Shown one piece after another: positions 28,369-38,498 of a stretch of DNA of 64,000 nucleotides. A program made the translations under genes and the position numbers. Numbering within the stretch: position 1 is the first letter of the stretch; every line of letters begins with the position of its first letter. Where the stretch lies: NCBI RefSeq assembly GCF_002920535.1, contig NZ_PQSS01000012.1, forward strand, positions 62,001-126,000. Direction: 5' to 3'. This stretch comes from Streptomyces sp. Ru71 (GTDB lineage Bacteria; Actinomycetota; Actinomycetes; Streptomycetales; Streptomycetaceae). The notes below the pieces were generated by a model. That model had not been told where the DNA came from and ran no database searches. It saw only the letters and a program-made list of their open reading frames with translations.

Positions 28369-28980
28369 ATGACTTCCGTCCTCGTCTGCGACGACTCCCC
28401 GCTTGCCCGAGAGGCGCTCCGCCGCGCGGTCGCGACCGTGCCCGGCGTCGAGCGCGTGACGACGGCGGCCAACGGCGAGGAAGTCCTCCGCCGCTGGGGC
28501 GCCGACCGCTCCGACCTCATCCTGATGGACGTCCGGATGCCGGGCCTCGGCGGCGTCGAGACCGTGCGCCGGCTGCTCTCCGCGGACCCGGGCGCGCGCA
28601 TCATCATGCTGACCGTCGCCGAGGACCTCGACGGCGTCGCCCTCGCGGTCGCCGCCGGTGCCCGTGGCTATCTGCACAAGGACGCCTCGCGCGCCGAACT
28701 GCGCGCCACGGTCACGCAGGCGCTCGCCGACCCGACCTGGCGCCTGGCCCCGCGCCGCCTGCGCTCGGCGGAGATGGGCGCCGCGCCCACCCTCACCGCA
28801 CGTGAGATCCAGGTGCTGGAGGGCATGAGCCACGGCCGCTCCAACGCCGAGATCGGCCGTGAGCTGTTCCTCTCCGAGGACACCGTCAAGACCCACGCCC
28901 GGCGCCTGTTCAAGAAACTCGGCGCCTCCGACCGCGCCCACGCGGTGGCGCTCGGCTTCCGCTGGGGCCTGGTCCGCTAG
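28369..28980 (+). CDS. bldM: Atypical response regulator BldM
   Basis: A 203-residue NarL/FixJ-type regulator. The receiver domain (1-~120) begins MTSVLVCDDSPLAREALRRA, with Asp54 in ILMDVRMPG and Lys in GYLHKDAS. The GerE-type DNA-binding domain is at ~140-200 (LTAREIQVLEGMSHGRSNAE, IGRELFLSEDTVKTHARRLF). BldM controls aerial hyphae and, with WhiI, sporulation genes. Published S. coelicolor work found the aspartate dispensable, and no cognate sensor kinase is encoded nearby. The BldN-type promoter upstream and divergent whiD secure the identity. Confidence 0.95.
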   Translation: MTSVLVCDDSPLAREALRRAVATVPGVERVTTAANGEEVLRRWGADRSDLILMDVRMPGLGGVETVRRLLSADPGARIIMLTVAEDLDGVALAVAAGARGYLHKDASRAELRATVTQALADPTWRLAPRRLRSAEMGAAPTLTAREIQVLEGMSHGRSNAEIGRELFLSEDTVKTHARRLFKKLGASDRAHAVALGFRWGLVR

Positions 28981-29881
28981 GGCCTGTCCGCCGCACCGGG
29001 TCGGCGAGGGGCGACGGTGCCTTGTCCACGTGGGCGAACGGGGTGACGCGCGACGCTCGCCCGCGCGACGAACGCAAGCGGCGTCGCGCGGGCGGCCGGG
29101 GGTGCCTGGTGCGCGGTCCGCGCCGCGCGGCGTGCCGGGGGTGTCCGGGCGGGTCGCCGGGGCGGGCTGTGTCTCGGGGGTGTCCAGCCGGGGATACGGG
29201 GTGCTCTGACCTGTGCCGGGCCGGTTCGGTACGCCGCTGTGGGCCCGCCGGGCAAGGGCACGTCTTGTCGGTGCCGGAACCCCACCCTCTCGTGCGCGTC
29301 GACGGCATGCCGGGCGCACGCACGCCGACCGGTGGGCCCCGCCGCGTACGCCTCCCGGCACTCGTGGCTCCGTACGACAAGCGGCCGCCGGGGCGGGACT
29401 CCGGTGCCGGTGTTTCCTCCAACGACCGGCCGTGCCGTACCCCCGTCGGTCCTCCGCACGGTGTGGCACGGCCCGGGGCGTTCCACGGCGCCGGACCGCG
29501 CTCCGTCCCCGGCCCCCGGCCGATACGGCGCACCGCCGCGGGTTGCCCGGGGTTCCGGCGACGGCCGGCCGTGCCGTACCGCAGCCACGCGTGCCCGGGG
29601 CATGGCGTGTCTCCTCGTGCGGTCGCTGCCCGGCGCCGTCAGGGCGGACCCCGCCCCGCGTCCCAGGTCGGGCGCGTCCGGAGCGCCCTCGGCAGGGGGC
29701 CGTCGACCAGGAGGCCGGGCGGGGCGAGCGCACGTCCTCGCACACGCGCGTACAGGCGTTCCCCGCCCCGTGGCGGACTCCCCGCGGACGCCCGCTGCTC
29801 GTTTCGGCGCCGATGCCGCATCCTTGAGGTGTGGAGTTCCTCGGGGACGAGTCGGTCGAGCGGAAGGGGAGGGCGCAGGGG
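28981..29881. other. 900-bp gap without a supportable gene
   Basis: Between bldM and the sigma factor gene. Long open frames exist on both strands but they are Arg/Pro/Gly-rich, resemble no family and overlap one another. Short degenerate repeats recur (ccggccgtgccgtac at ~29428 and ~29566). The GGGGAGGG ribosome site at 29866 belongs to the downstream gene. A long regulated leader for the sigma gene is possible. Confidence 0.5.
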
Positions 29882-30562
29882 ATGAGTTCCGGCGCACCTG
29901 CTCATAACGCTTCGGTGCACAACGCCGAGCGCGGTGCCACGGACGTCAGAGCCGCAGGGCACCATGGACCGATGCGTGACGACGAGGCGGCCACTCCTGC
30001 CCAGGGGGCGATCGGCCCCCTCGTGCACCGCGCCGTCGACGGCGACGAGCAGGCCACGCACGACCTGCTCGCCCACGTCCACCCGCTGGCGCTGCGTTAC
30101 TGCCGCACCCGGCTGTCCCGGCTGCCCGGTGACGCCCGGCACTTCGTCGAGGACCTCGCCCAGGAGGTCTGCGTCGCCGTCCTGCTCGCGCTGCCGCGCT
30201 ACAAGGACACCGGCCGGCCCTTCGAGGCGTTCGTCTTCGCCATCGCCGCCCACAAGGTCGCCGACCTGCAGCGGGCGGCCATGCGCCACCCGGGTTCGAC
30301 GGCGGTGCCGTCCGACGAGATGCCCGAACGGCCCGACGACTCGCTCGGCCCCGAGGAGCGCGCCCTGCTCAGCAGCGACGCCGAGTGGGCGAAGAAACTG
30401 CTGGCCAACCTGCCCGAGAACCAGCGCGAGCTGCTGCTGCTGCGCATCGCGGTGGGCCTCACCGCCGAGGAGACCGGCCAGATGTTGGGAATGTCACCCG
30501 GCGCGGTCCGGGTGGCGCAGCACCGCGCGCTGAGCCGGCTGCGGGCGCTCGCCGAGCAGTAA
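29882..30562 (+). CDS. shbA: RNA polymerase sigma factor, SigD/ShbA type
   Basis: A 226-residue ECF-class sigma factor. Region 2 is [20 protein letters not shown] plus [20 protein letters not shown] and [20 protein letters not shown]. Region 4 is [40 protein letters not shown]. Position between a whiB-family gene and guaB matches M. tuberculosis sigD. In S. griseus the corresponding ShbA drives hrdB, the principal sigma gene. ATG 29882 was chosen for the GGGGAGGG site 8 nt upstream; ATG 29972 (MRDDEAATP) is an alternative. No anti-sigma gene follows. Confidence 0.8.
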   Translation: MSSGAPAHNASVHNAERGATDVRAAGHHGPMRDDEAATPAQGAIGPLVHRAVDGDEQATHDLLAHVHPLALRYCRTRLSRLPGDARHFVEDLAQEVCVAVLLALPRYKDTGRPFEAFVFAIAAHKVADLQRAAMRHPGSTAVPSDEMPERPDDSLGPEERALLSSDAEWAKKLLANLPENQRELLLLRIAVGLTAEETGQMLGMSPGAVRVAQHRALSRLRALAEQ

Positions 30563-30684
30563 CTGCGCCTGTCCCTGGCCGGATCGGCGCCTCAGTTGAA
30601 CAGACGATCCGCGGTTTTCGTAGGAACATCCGAAGCCGGAAGGCGTCCATGACCGTGGAATGAGACGGGTCCATCTCCCGTTAG

Positions 30685-32232
<1,548 letters not shown>

Positions 32233-32357
32233 CCCACGCGCGCGTGCGGCGCGTCTGAGGCCGGCGGACGGCGGTCCCGGAGCATCCGGGGCCGCCGTTG
32301 TCGTACCGGTCGGGGATACTGGAAGGCGCTGCAACGCATCAGGGAAAGGCCACCAAC

Positions 32358-33482
32358 GTGACTGAGATCGAGATCGGGCGCGGCAAGCGCGGCCGCCGGG
32401 CGTACGCCTTCGACGACATCGCCGTCGTCCCCAGCCGCCGTACGCGGGACCCGAAGGAGGTCTCGATCGCCTGGCAGATCGACGCCTACCGCTTCGAGCT
32501 GCCCTTCCTGGCCGCCCCCATGGACTCCGTCGTCTCCCCGGCGACCGCGATCCGCATCGGCGAGCTCGGCGGCCTCGGCGTGCTGAACCTCGAAGGCCTG
32601 TGGACGCGCTACGAGGACCCGCAGCCGCTGCTCGACGAGATCGCCGAGCTGCCGGCCGAGGCCGCGACCCGCCGCCTGCAGGAGGTGTACGCGGCGCCGA
32701 TCAAGGAGGAGCTGATCGGGCAGCGCATCAAGGAGGTGCGCGACTCGGGCGTGGTCACCGCGGCCGCGCTCTCCCCGCAGCGCACGGCCCAGTTCTCCAA
32801 GGCCGTCGTGGACGCGGGCGTGGACATCTTCGTCATCCGCGGTACGACGGTGTCGGCGGAGCACGTGTCCTCCTCGCACGAGCCGCTGAACCTCAAGCAG
32901 TTCATCTACGAGCTCGACGTCCCGGTGATCGTCGGCGGCTGCGCCACGTACACCGCCGCTCTCCACCTGATGCGCACCGGCGCGGCGGGCGTCCTGGTCG
33001 GCTTCGGCGGCGGCGCCGCGCACACCACGCGCAACGTGCTGGGCATCCAGGTCCCGATGGCCACCGCGGTCGCCGACGTGGCCGCCGCCCGCCGCGACTA
33101 CATGGACGAGTCCGGCGGCCGGTACGTGCACGTGATCGCGGACGGCGGCGTCGGCTGGTCCGGCGACCTGCCGAAGGCGATCGCCTGCGGCGCCGACGCG
33201 GTGATGATGGGCTCCCCGCTGGCCCGCGGCACGGACGCGCCGGGCAAGGGCCACCACTGGGGCATGGAGGCCGTCAACGAGGAGCTGCCGCGCGGCCAGA
33301 AGGTCGACCTGGGCACGGTCGGCACGATCGAGGAGATCCTCACGGGTCCCTCGCACACGCCGGACGGCTCGATGAACTTCTTCGGCGCCCTGCGCCGCGC
33401 GATGGCCACCACCGGCTACAGCGAGCTGAAGGAGTTCCAGCGCGTCGAGGTGACGGTGGCGGACTCGCAGCACCGGCGCTAG
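32358..33482 (+). CDS. guaB3: GuaB3 family IMP dehydrogenase-related protein
   Basis: A 374-residue TIM-barrel protein lacking CBS domains: MTEIEIGRGKRGRRAYAFDD, PFLAAPMDSVVSPATA, VIADGGVGWSGDLPKAIACG. It is paralogous to the upstream guaB. Where IMPDH has GPGSICTTR this protein reads GFGGGAAHTTR, so the catalytic Cys position holds His. It is therefore unlikely to perform the standard reaction, and actinomycete GuaB3 proteins have no settled function. GTG 32358 has gggaaaggc upstream. A strong terminator follows. Confidence 0.92.
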   Translation: MTEIEIGRGKRGRRAYAFDDIAVVPSRRTRDPKEVSIAWQIDAYRFELPFLAAPMDSVVSPATAIRIGELGGLGVLNLEGLWTRYEDPQPLLDEIAELPAEAATRRLQEVYAAPIKEELIGQRIKEVRDSGVVTAAALSPQRTAQFSKAVVDAGVDIFVIRGTTVSAEHVSSSHEPLNLKQFIYELDVPVIVGGCATYTAALHLMRTGAAGVLVGFGGGAAHTTRNVLGIQVPMATAVADVAAARRDYMDESGGRYVHVIADGGVGWSGDLPKAIACGADAVMMGSPLARGTDAPGKGHHWGMEAVNEELPRGQKVDLGTVGTIEEILTGPSHTPDGSMNFFGALRRAMATTGYSELKEFQRVEVTVADSQHRR

Positions 33483-33503
33483 TCGCCACAGCGGACGGCT
33501 GAG

Positions 33504-33539
33504 AAGGGCCGGTCACCCCGGGCGGGGTGACCGGCCCTT
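33504..33539 (+). terminator. Terminator after guaB3
   Basis: A 16-bp stem (aagggccggtcacccc with its complement) closed by a gggc loop and followed by a short T-run. Confidence 0.9.
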
Positions 33540-33660
33540 TCGCATGCGTGCGCGCGTGTCGTGCCTGGTCAGGGGGCGCATGGCGCGGGAGGGGGCGCGT
33601 GGTTGCGTTCAGGGCGAATGTGGGCCGAACGGGCGTAAGGGGGCGGTAGTGTCCGTGATC

Positions 33661-33685
33661 GGCGACCCCAGCTCTCTGGGTCGCC
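33661..33685 (+). other. GC-rich hairpin in the guaB3 downstream gap
   Basis: GGCGACCC (33661-33668) pairs with GGGTCGCC (33678-33685), an 8-bp stem with a 9-nt loop. It is part of the 660-bp gap 33483-34143, which also holds a terminator, a small basic ORF and two tandem hairpin units. Confidence 0.4.
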
Positions 33686-33788
33686 CCCTTCCAAGGACAT
33701 GGTTCCGGACCCGCGCCCGCGGGGCCCGGCCCGCGTTCCGAACGGACGGTCCACCGGGCACTGGGCGGTGTCGTGGACGGGGGCGCCC

Positions 33789-33884
33789 ATGGGACGCCAT
33801 CGCAAGCCCACTCGCTGGGACGAGATCCGGCTTCGGCTGGTGAAGTTCCGGAGGAGGTGGATCTTGCGACTCTTCGGATGGTGA
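33789..33884 (+). CDS. Possible 31-aa strongly cationic peptide
   Basis: ATG 33789 encodes MGRHRKPTRWDEIRLRLVKF followed by RRRWILRLFGW: 11 Arg/Lys against 2 acidic residues, with Trp, Phe, Ile and Leu spaced as in an amphipathic helix. The frame is open from an earlier ATG (33699) with a Pro/Arg-rich extension. The stop lies in the first 8 bp of the tandem hairpin unit at 33877. Ribosome site support is weak (gacgggggcgccc). It could encode a membrane-active or nucleic-acid-binding peptide, or be non-coding. Confidence 0.3.
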   Translation: MGRHRKPTRWDEIRLRLVKFRRRWILRLFGW

Positions 33885-33968
33885 GCGGCCGTCCCTATAG
33901 AGAGTAGGGACGGACACCCGTGAACCATCAGGAGCCTGCCGCAGTAGCCCCTGCGGTGGGCTCCACCT
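33877..33968. repeat. Tandem structured repeat, unit A
   Basis: The first of two units with a 102-bp period. Hairpin A1: 33889-33897 pairs with 33905-33913 (9 bp, loop TAGAGAG). Hairpin A2: 33931-33944 pairs with 33951-33964 (14 bp including two G-U, loop TAGCCC). The unit starts gatggtgagcggccgtccct and ends ctgcggtgggctccacct, both shared exactly with unit B. Confidence 0.65.
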
Positions 33969-33978
33969 ATGTCGGTGT

Positions 33979-34072
33979 GATGGTGAGCGGCCGTCCCTGC
34001 GAGAGCCAGGGGCGGACACTCCCTGATCCATCCACGAACCTCCCGCAGTGCCCTCTGCGGTGGGCTCCACCT
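33979..34072. repeat. Tandem structured repeat, unit B
   Basis: The second unit. Hairpin B1: 33991-33999 with 34007-34015 (9 bp, loop CGAGAGC). Hairpin B2: core 34043-34048 with 34055-34060 (loop TGCCCT). Compared with unit A, the loop-closing pair changes from A-T to G-C and one T-A becomes T-G, so the stem is kept despite sequence change. It ends 71 bp before the stop of the minus-strand dehydrogenase. Confidence 0.65.
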
Positions 34073-34143
34073 GCCTCCAAGTTACCGGCGTGCGATCCCC
34101 CACGCCACCAGCCCGGCCGTCTCGCACCACCGCGCGCCCCCGG

Positions 34144-35352
34144 TCACAACCGGTGCGCCGCCCCCGTGGGCGTGGCCCCCCGCGTGTCCAGCAGCAGCTG
34201 GGCCTTCACCGACAGGCCCTGGAGGTCGTACGTGCGGTGCTGCTGGAGCAGGATTGTCAGGTCGGCGTCGGCGGCGGCCTCGTAGAGGGAGTCGGCGCGG
34301 GGGACCGGGCGGTCCAGGACGTTCCAGGACGGGACGAGCGGGTCGTGGTAGCTGACGGCCGCGCCGAGCTTCATTAGCGCCGTCGCGATCTCCTCGGCGG
34401 GCGTGCCCTGCTGGTCGGCGAGGTCGGGCTTGTAGGTGACGCCGAGCAGCAGCACGCGGGCGCCGCGCGCGGACTTGCCGTGCTCGTTGAGCAGGGCGGC
34501 GGCGCGCTGGACGACGTAGCGGGGCATGCGGCTGTTGACCTGCTGGGCCAGTTCCACCATGCGCAGCCCGCGGACCGTCTTGCTCGACAGGTCCTGCGGC
34601 ACGGAGTGGCCGCCGACGCCGGGGCCGGGGCGGAAGGCCTGGAAGCCGAACGGCTTGGTCTCCGCGCAGCGGACGACGTCCCACAGGTCGACGCCCAGCT
34701 CGTGGCACAGGACGGCCATCTCGTTCACTAGCGCCATGTTGACGTGCCGGTAGTTGGTCTCCAGGACCTGCACGGTCTCGGCCTCCTTCAGGCCACGCGC
34801 GCGTACCACCTTGTCGGTGAGCCGGCTGTAGAAGGCCGCCGCCGACTCGGTGCACGCGGGGGTGAGGCCGCCGATGACCTTGGGGGTGGTGGCCGGCGTG
34901 TGGTCGCGGTTGCCGGGATCCACTCGACTGGGTGAATAGGCGAGGTGGAAGTCGCGGCCCGCGCGCAGGCCCGAGCCGCGCTCCAGCAGCGGCCGCAGGA
35001 AGTCCTCCGTCGTACCGGGCGGCACCGGGGATTCGAGGATCACGGTCGTGTGCGGGCGCAGCCGCTCGGCCAGGGTGCGCGCGGCCGTCTCGACCTGGCC
35101 GAGGTCCAGCTCGCCGTCGGCGCCGCGCGGGGTGGGGGCGCAGATGACGGCGGTGCGGACGCGGCCCAGCTCGGCGGGGCCGGTGGGCTGCCGGAAGCCC
35201 CCCGAGAGCATCCGGCGCAGTTCGGCGGGGGTGAGGGAGGAGGCCTCCGGGCCGGTGCGGTAGCCGACGGTGGGGATGCCGGCGGCGACGGCGGCCTGGG
35301 CCAGGGGCAGGCCGAGCGGGCCGAGTCCGATGACGGCGAGATCTGCGGGCAT
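34144..35352 (-). CDS. Nucleotide-sugar dehydrogenase homologue with Ser at the catalytic Cys position
   Basis: A 402-residue protein of the UDP-glucose/UDP-ManNAc dehydrogenase family. It has the Rossmann motif DLAVIGLGPLGLPLAQA at the N-terminus, LESPVPPGTTEDFLRPLLE, YSPSRVDPGNRDH and the central helix ETNYRHVNMALVNEMAVLCH. The C-terminal UDP-binding half has VLLLGVTYKPDLADQQGTPA. The active-site loop reads GPGVGGHSVPQD where family members have GGHCIPVD or GGSCLPKD, so the nucleophile is Ser. Start ATG 35352 follows ggaagg by 12 nt. No glycosyltransferase genes are adjacent. Confidence 0.85.
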   Translation of the reverse strand: MPADLAVIGLGPLGLPLAQAAVAAGIPTVGYRTGPEASSLTPAELRRMLSGGFRQPTGPAELGRVRTAVICAPTPRGADGELDLGQVETAARTLAERLRPHTTVILESPVPPGTTEDFLRPLLERGSGLRAGRDFHLAYSPSRVDPGNRDHTPATTPKVIGGLTPACTESAAAFYSRLTDKVVRARGLKEAETVQVLETNYRHVNMALVNEMAVLCHELGVDLWDVVRCAETKPFGFQAFRPGPGVGGHSVPQDLSSKTVRGLRMVELAQQVNSRMPRYVVQRAAALLNEHGKSARGARVLLLGVTYKPDLADQQGTPAEEIATALMKLGAAVSYHDPLVPSWNVLDRPVPRADSLYEAAADADLTILLQQHRTYDLQGLSVKAQLLLDTRGATPTGAAHRL

Positions 35353-35624
35353 GGCGTGGGCCGTCCTTCCCAATAACCGAAGCGGGACAGGTGCGCAAGC
35401 CCGGTGGACAGATTGAGCGAGCGCAATGTCAGACTACGGGTAAATATGACCGATTAGGGGGATTGTTCGTGTGCGTTTCCGTGGGCGTGGCAGGGCTGTT
35501 GTCCACAGGCTGTGGGCCGTGGTGGCTGAAGTCGGGCAAGACCGTCAAAATTTGGGCATGAGGGAGGGGAACCGGGCTTCGCCCGACGGGTGCGGCCGAC
35601 GCGGATGAGATGCGGGAGGCAGCG

Positions 35625-37331
35625 GTGAGGACAGCGACACTGGGGCCGGCGCAGCGCGCCGAGTCCCTCGCGGCGATGGCCGAGCGGGAACTGGACGTGC
35701 TGGTCATCGGCGGTGGAGTCGTCGGTGCGGGCACCGCCCTCGACGCGGTCACCCGAGGACTGTCCACAGGCCTGGTCGAGGCGCGCGACTGGGCCTCGGG
35801 CACGTCCAGCAGGTCCAGCAAGCTGATCCACGGCGGCCTGCGCTATCTGGAGATGCTCGACTTCGCCCTCGTACGGGAGGCACTGAAGGAGCGCGGCCTG
35901 CTGCTGGAGCGGATCGCGCCCCATCTCGTGAAGCCGGTGCCGTTCCTCTACCCGCTCCAGCACAAGGGCTGGGAGCGGTGGTACGCCGGCTCGGGCGTGG
36001 CGCTCTACGACGCGATGTCCATGGCCCGCGGGCACGGCCGGGGCCTGCCCCTGCACCGTCACCTGACCAGGCGTCACGCCTTGCGGGTGGCGCCCTGCTT
36101 GAAGAAGGACGCGCTGGTCGGAGCCTTGCAGTACTACGACGCGCAGATGGACGACGCGCGTTTTGTCGCCACCCTGGTGCGCACGGCGTCGTCCTACGGC
36201 GCGAAGGTGGCCAACCGGGCCCGGGTGACGGGGTTCCTGCGTGAGGGCGAGCGGGTCGTCGGGGCCCGGGTCAAGGACGTCGAGGGCGGCGGCGAGTACG
36301 AGGTCCGCGCCAAGCAGATCGTCAACGCCACGGGCGTGTGGACCGACGACACCCAGGCCATGGTGGGGGAGCGCGGCCAGTTCCACGTCCGCGCCTCCAA
36401 GGGCATCCACCTGGTCGTGCCGCGCGACCGCATCAGCTCCTCCACCGGGCTGATCCTGCGCACCGAGAAGTCGGTGCTGTTCGTCATCCCCTGGGGCCGG
36501 CACTGGATCGTCGGCACCACCGACACCGAGTGGAACCTCGACAAGGCGCACCCGGCCGCCTCCAGCGCCGACATCGACTACCTGCTGGAGCACGTCAACT
36601 CCGTCCTCGCGGTGCCGCTCACCCGGGACGACGTCGAGGGCGTGTACGCGGGGCTGCGGCCGCTGCTGGCCGGCGAGTCCGACGCCACCAGCAAGCTGTC
36701 GCGCGAGCACACCGTGGCGCACCCGGCGCCCGGGCTGGTCGTCGTCGCCGGCGGCAAGTACACGACGTACCGGGTGATGGCCAAGGACGCCGTCGACGAG
36801 GCGGTGCACGGGCTCGACATGCGCGTCGCCGACTGCGTCACCGAGGAGATCCCGCTGCTGGGCGCGGAGGGCTACCGGGCGCTGTGGAACGCGCGGGCGC
36901 GCATCGCCGCGCGGACCGGACTGCACGTGGTCCGGGTCGAGCACCTGCTGAACCGTTACGGCTCGATGGCCGAGGAGCTCCTCGACCTCATCGCGAAGGA
37001 TCCCACCCTCGGTGAGCCGCTGCAGTCCGCCGACGACTACCTGCGCGCCGAGATCGTCTACGCCGCCTCCCACGAGGGGGCGCGGCACCTGGACGACGTG
37101 CTGACCCGGCGCACCCGCATCTCCATCGAGACCTTCGACCGCGGCACGCGCAGCGCCCGTGAGGCGGCCGAGCTGATGGCGCCGGTGCTCGGGTGGGACA
37201 AGGGCCAGATCGAGCGCGAGGTCGAGCACTACGAGAAGCGGGTGGAGGCCGAGCGGGAGTCGCAGCGCCAGCCGGACGACCAGACGGCGGACGCGGCCCG
37301 GCTGGGGGCGCCGGACATCGTGCCGTTGTAG
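35625..37331 (+). CDS. glpD: Aerobic glycerol-3-phosphate dehydrogenase
   Basis: A 568-residue FAD enzyme: LDVLVIGGGVVGAGTALDAV (dinucleotide motif), GTSSRSSKLIHGGLRYLEML, IPWGRHWIVGTTDTEW, VAGGKYTTYRVMAKDAVDEA and the C-terminal GlpD cap domain. It oxidises glycerol-3-phosphate to DHAP at the membrane, feeding the quinone pool. GTG 35625 was preferred over ATG 35610 because gggagg sits 5 nt before it. No glpF/glpK genes are nearby. The 271-bp upstream gap shares promoter space with the divergent dehydrogenase. Confidence 0.94.
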   Translation: MRTATLGPAQRAESLAAMAERELDVLVIGGGVVGAGTALDAVTRGLSTGLVEARDWASGTSSRSSKLIHGGLRYLEMLDFALVREALKERGLLLERIAPHLVKPVPFLYPLQHKGWERWYAGSGVALYDAMSMARGHGRGLPLHRHLTRRHALRVAPCLKKDALVGALQYYDAQMDDARFVATLVRTASSYGAKVANRARVTGFLREGERVVGARVKDVEGGGEYEVRAKQIVNATGVWTDDTQAMVGERGQFHVRASKGIHLVVPRDRISSSTGLILRTEKSVLFVIPWGRHWIVGTTDTEWNLDKAHPAASSADIDYLLEHVNSVLAVPLTRDDVEGVYAGLRPLLAGESDATSKLSREHTVAHPAPGLVVVAGGKYTTYRVMAKDAVDEAVHGLDMRVADCVTEEIPLLGAEGYRALWNARARIAARTGLHVVRVEHLLNRYGSMAEELLDLIAKDPTLGEPLQSADDYLRAEIVYAASHEGARHLDDVLTRRTRISIETFDRGTRSAREAAELMAPVLGWDKGQIEREVEHYEKRVEAERESQRQPDDQTADAARLGAPDIVPL

Positions 37332-37418
37332 GCGCGTACCTGCCGGTCCGGGTGGGAGCGTGCCGTATCACCCGAAAGAGTGGCGCCGGGCGGGATCTCC
37401 GTTCGGCGCCCGTCCGTT

Positions 37419-38498
37419 CTAACGGGTGCGAGGGCAGAACTCGGCGGAGAGCAGGGCCGGTTCGAGGCGGGGGTCTGCGATCGCGGTCGTGTTCACCCGG
37501 AAGGTGAGGACATGACGGCCGTCGACGGTGGCCGCGGTGCGCACGTAGCTGCCGGATATCCGACCGTTGTGCCCCCACACCGTGGTGCCGCACGGCAGCT
37601 TCACCGGGTACAGGCCCATGCCGTACACGCCTTGTGCGGCACGGGTGTCGAGCATCTCGCGCAGCCAGTGCGGGGGCAGCAGCTCGCCGCCGAGCAGCGC
37701 CGCGTAGAAGCGGTCCAGGTCGGCGAGCGTGGTCACCAGCTCGCCCGCGGCCCCGGCCGCCCGCGGGTCGAGCGCGGTGACGTCGGAGCCGTCGGCGGCG
37801 TAGGCGCGGCCGTGCGGCGAGGGCAGCGTGGTGCGGGAGCCGGGGAAGGAGGTGCCGGACAGACGCAGGGGAGCGAGGACGCGCCGCTCGGCCTCGGCGG
37901 CGTAGGAGTGACCGGTGACCTGCCGGATCACCATCCCGAGCAGGACGTAGTTGGTGTTGGAGTAGGAGAAGCGGCCTGGGTCGGCCGGAGGGTGGGTGAG
38001 CGCCACGCGCACGGCCTGAAGCGGAGTGACGGGGACGGTGCCCCCGGTGAGCCGGGTGAAGTCGTACAGCCCGCTGGTGTGGGTGAGCAGGGAACGCAGG
38101 GTCAGCGCGCGCCCGTCGTTGCCCGCGCCGCGCACCAGCCCGGGCAGGTGCTGCTCCACGGTGTCCGACAGGGACAGCCGGTGCTCGGCGGCCAGTTGCA
38201 CGACGACGGTCGCGACGAAGGTCTTGGTGAGGCTGCCGGCCCGGAAGTGGTCGGCGCGGGAGATCCCGGCCCCGGCGTGGACGTAACGGCTGCCGGTGCC
38301 CTCACGGACCAGCAGGGCGGCGGCGGGGGCACGGCCGCGGGTGAGAAGAAGAGGGAGGACGGCGTCGGGGGCCGTGCGGGCCTCCGCCGGGGCCATGGTC
38401 GGAGTCGCGGCAGGGGTCGTGCCGGCGTCCGTCGGGGGCAGGCAGAGGAGGACGGCGGCTGTCGTGAAAACGGCGAGCCGGGTGCGTAGCGGCACCAT
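37419..38498 (-). CDS. Secreted serine hydrolase (class C beta-lactamase / D-Ala-D-Ala carboxypeptidase-like)
   Basis: A 359-residue protein with a signal peptide (RLAVFTTAAVLLCLPPTDAG). The penicillin-recognising fold carries the SxxK motif SLTK at residues 89-92, YSN in FSYSNTNYVLL near residue 175, and HNG in VWGHNGRISGSYV as the third motif. LTLRSLLTHTSGLYDFTRL is typical of family S12. All catalytic motifs are present, so it likely acts on wall peptides or D-amino esters outside the cell. It is divergent from the kinase array. Confidence 0.9.
   Translation of the reverse strand: MVPLRTRLAVFTTAAVLLCLPPTDAGTTPAATPTMAPAEARTAPDAVLPLLLTRGRAPAAALLVREGTGSRYVHAGAGISRADHFRAGSLTKTFVATVVVQLAAEHRLSLSDTVEQHLPGLVRGAGNDGRALTLRSLLTHTSGLYDFTRLTGGTVPVTPLQAVRVALTHPPADPGRFSYSNTNYVLLGMVIRQVTGHSYAAEAERRVLAPLRLSGTSFPGSRTTLPSPHGRAYAADGSDVTALDPRAAGAAGELVTTLADLDRFYAALLGGELLPPHWLREMLDTRAAQGVYGMGLYPVKLPCGTTVWGHNGRISGSYVRTAATVDGRHVLTFRVNTTAIADPRLEPALLSAEFCPRTR

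Noticed and set aside
28977..29897. 306-codon minus-strand frame between bldM and the sigma gene
   Set aside because: Arg/Pro/Ala-rich low-complexity translation, no ribosome site, overlaps equally plausible plus-strand frames.
33877..34072. Tandem hairpins as the known 6C RNA
   Set aside because: 6C RNA hairpin loops each carry at least six cytosines. These loops (TAGAGAG, TAGCCC, CGAGAGC, TGCCCT) do not.
35499..35507. TTGTCCACA, a DnaA-box match upstream of glpD, with a near match TGTCCACAGGC inside glpD
   Set aside because: Two isolated sites are far too few for oriC, and no dnaA/dnaN genes are present.
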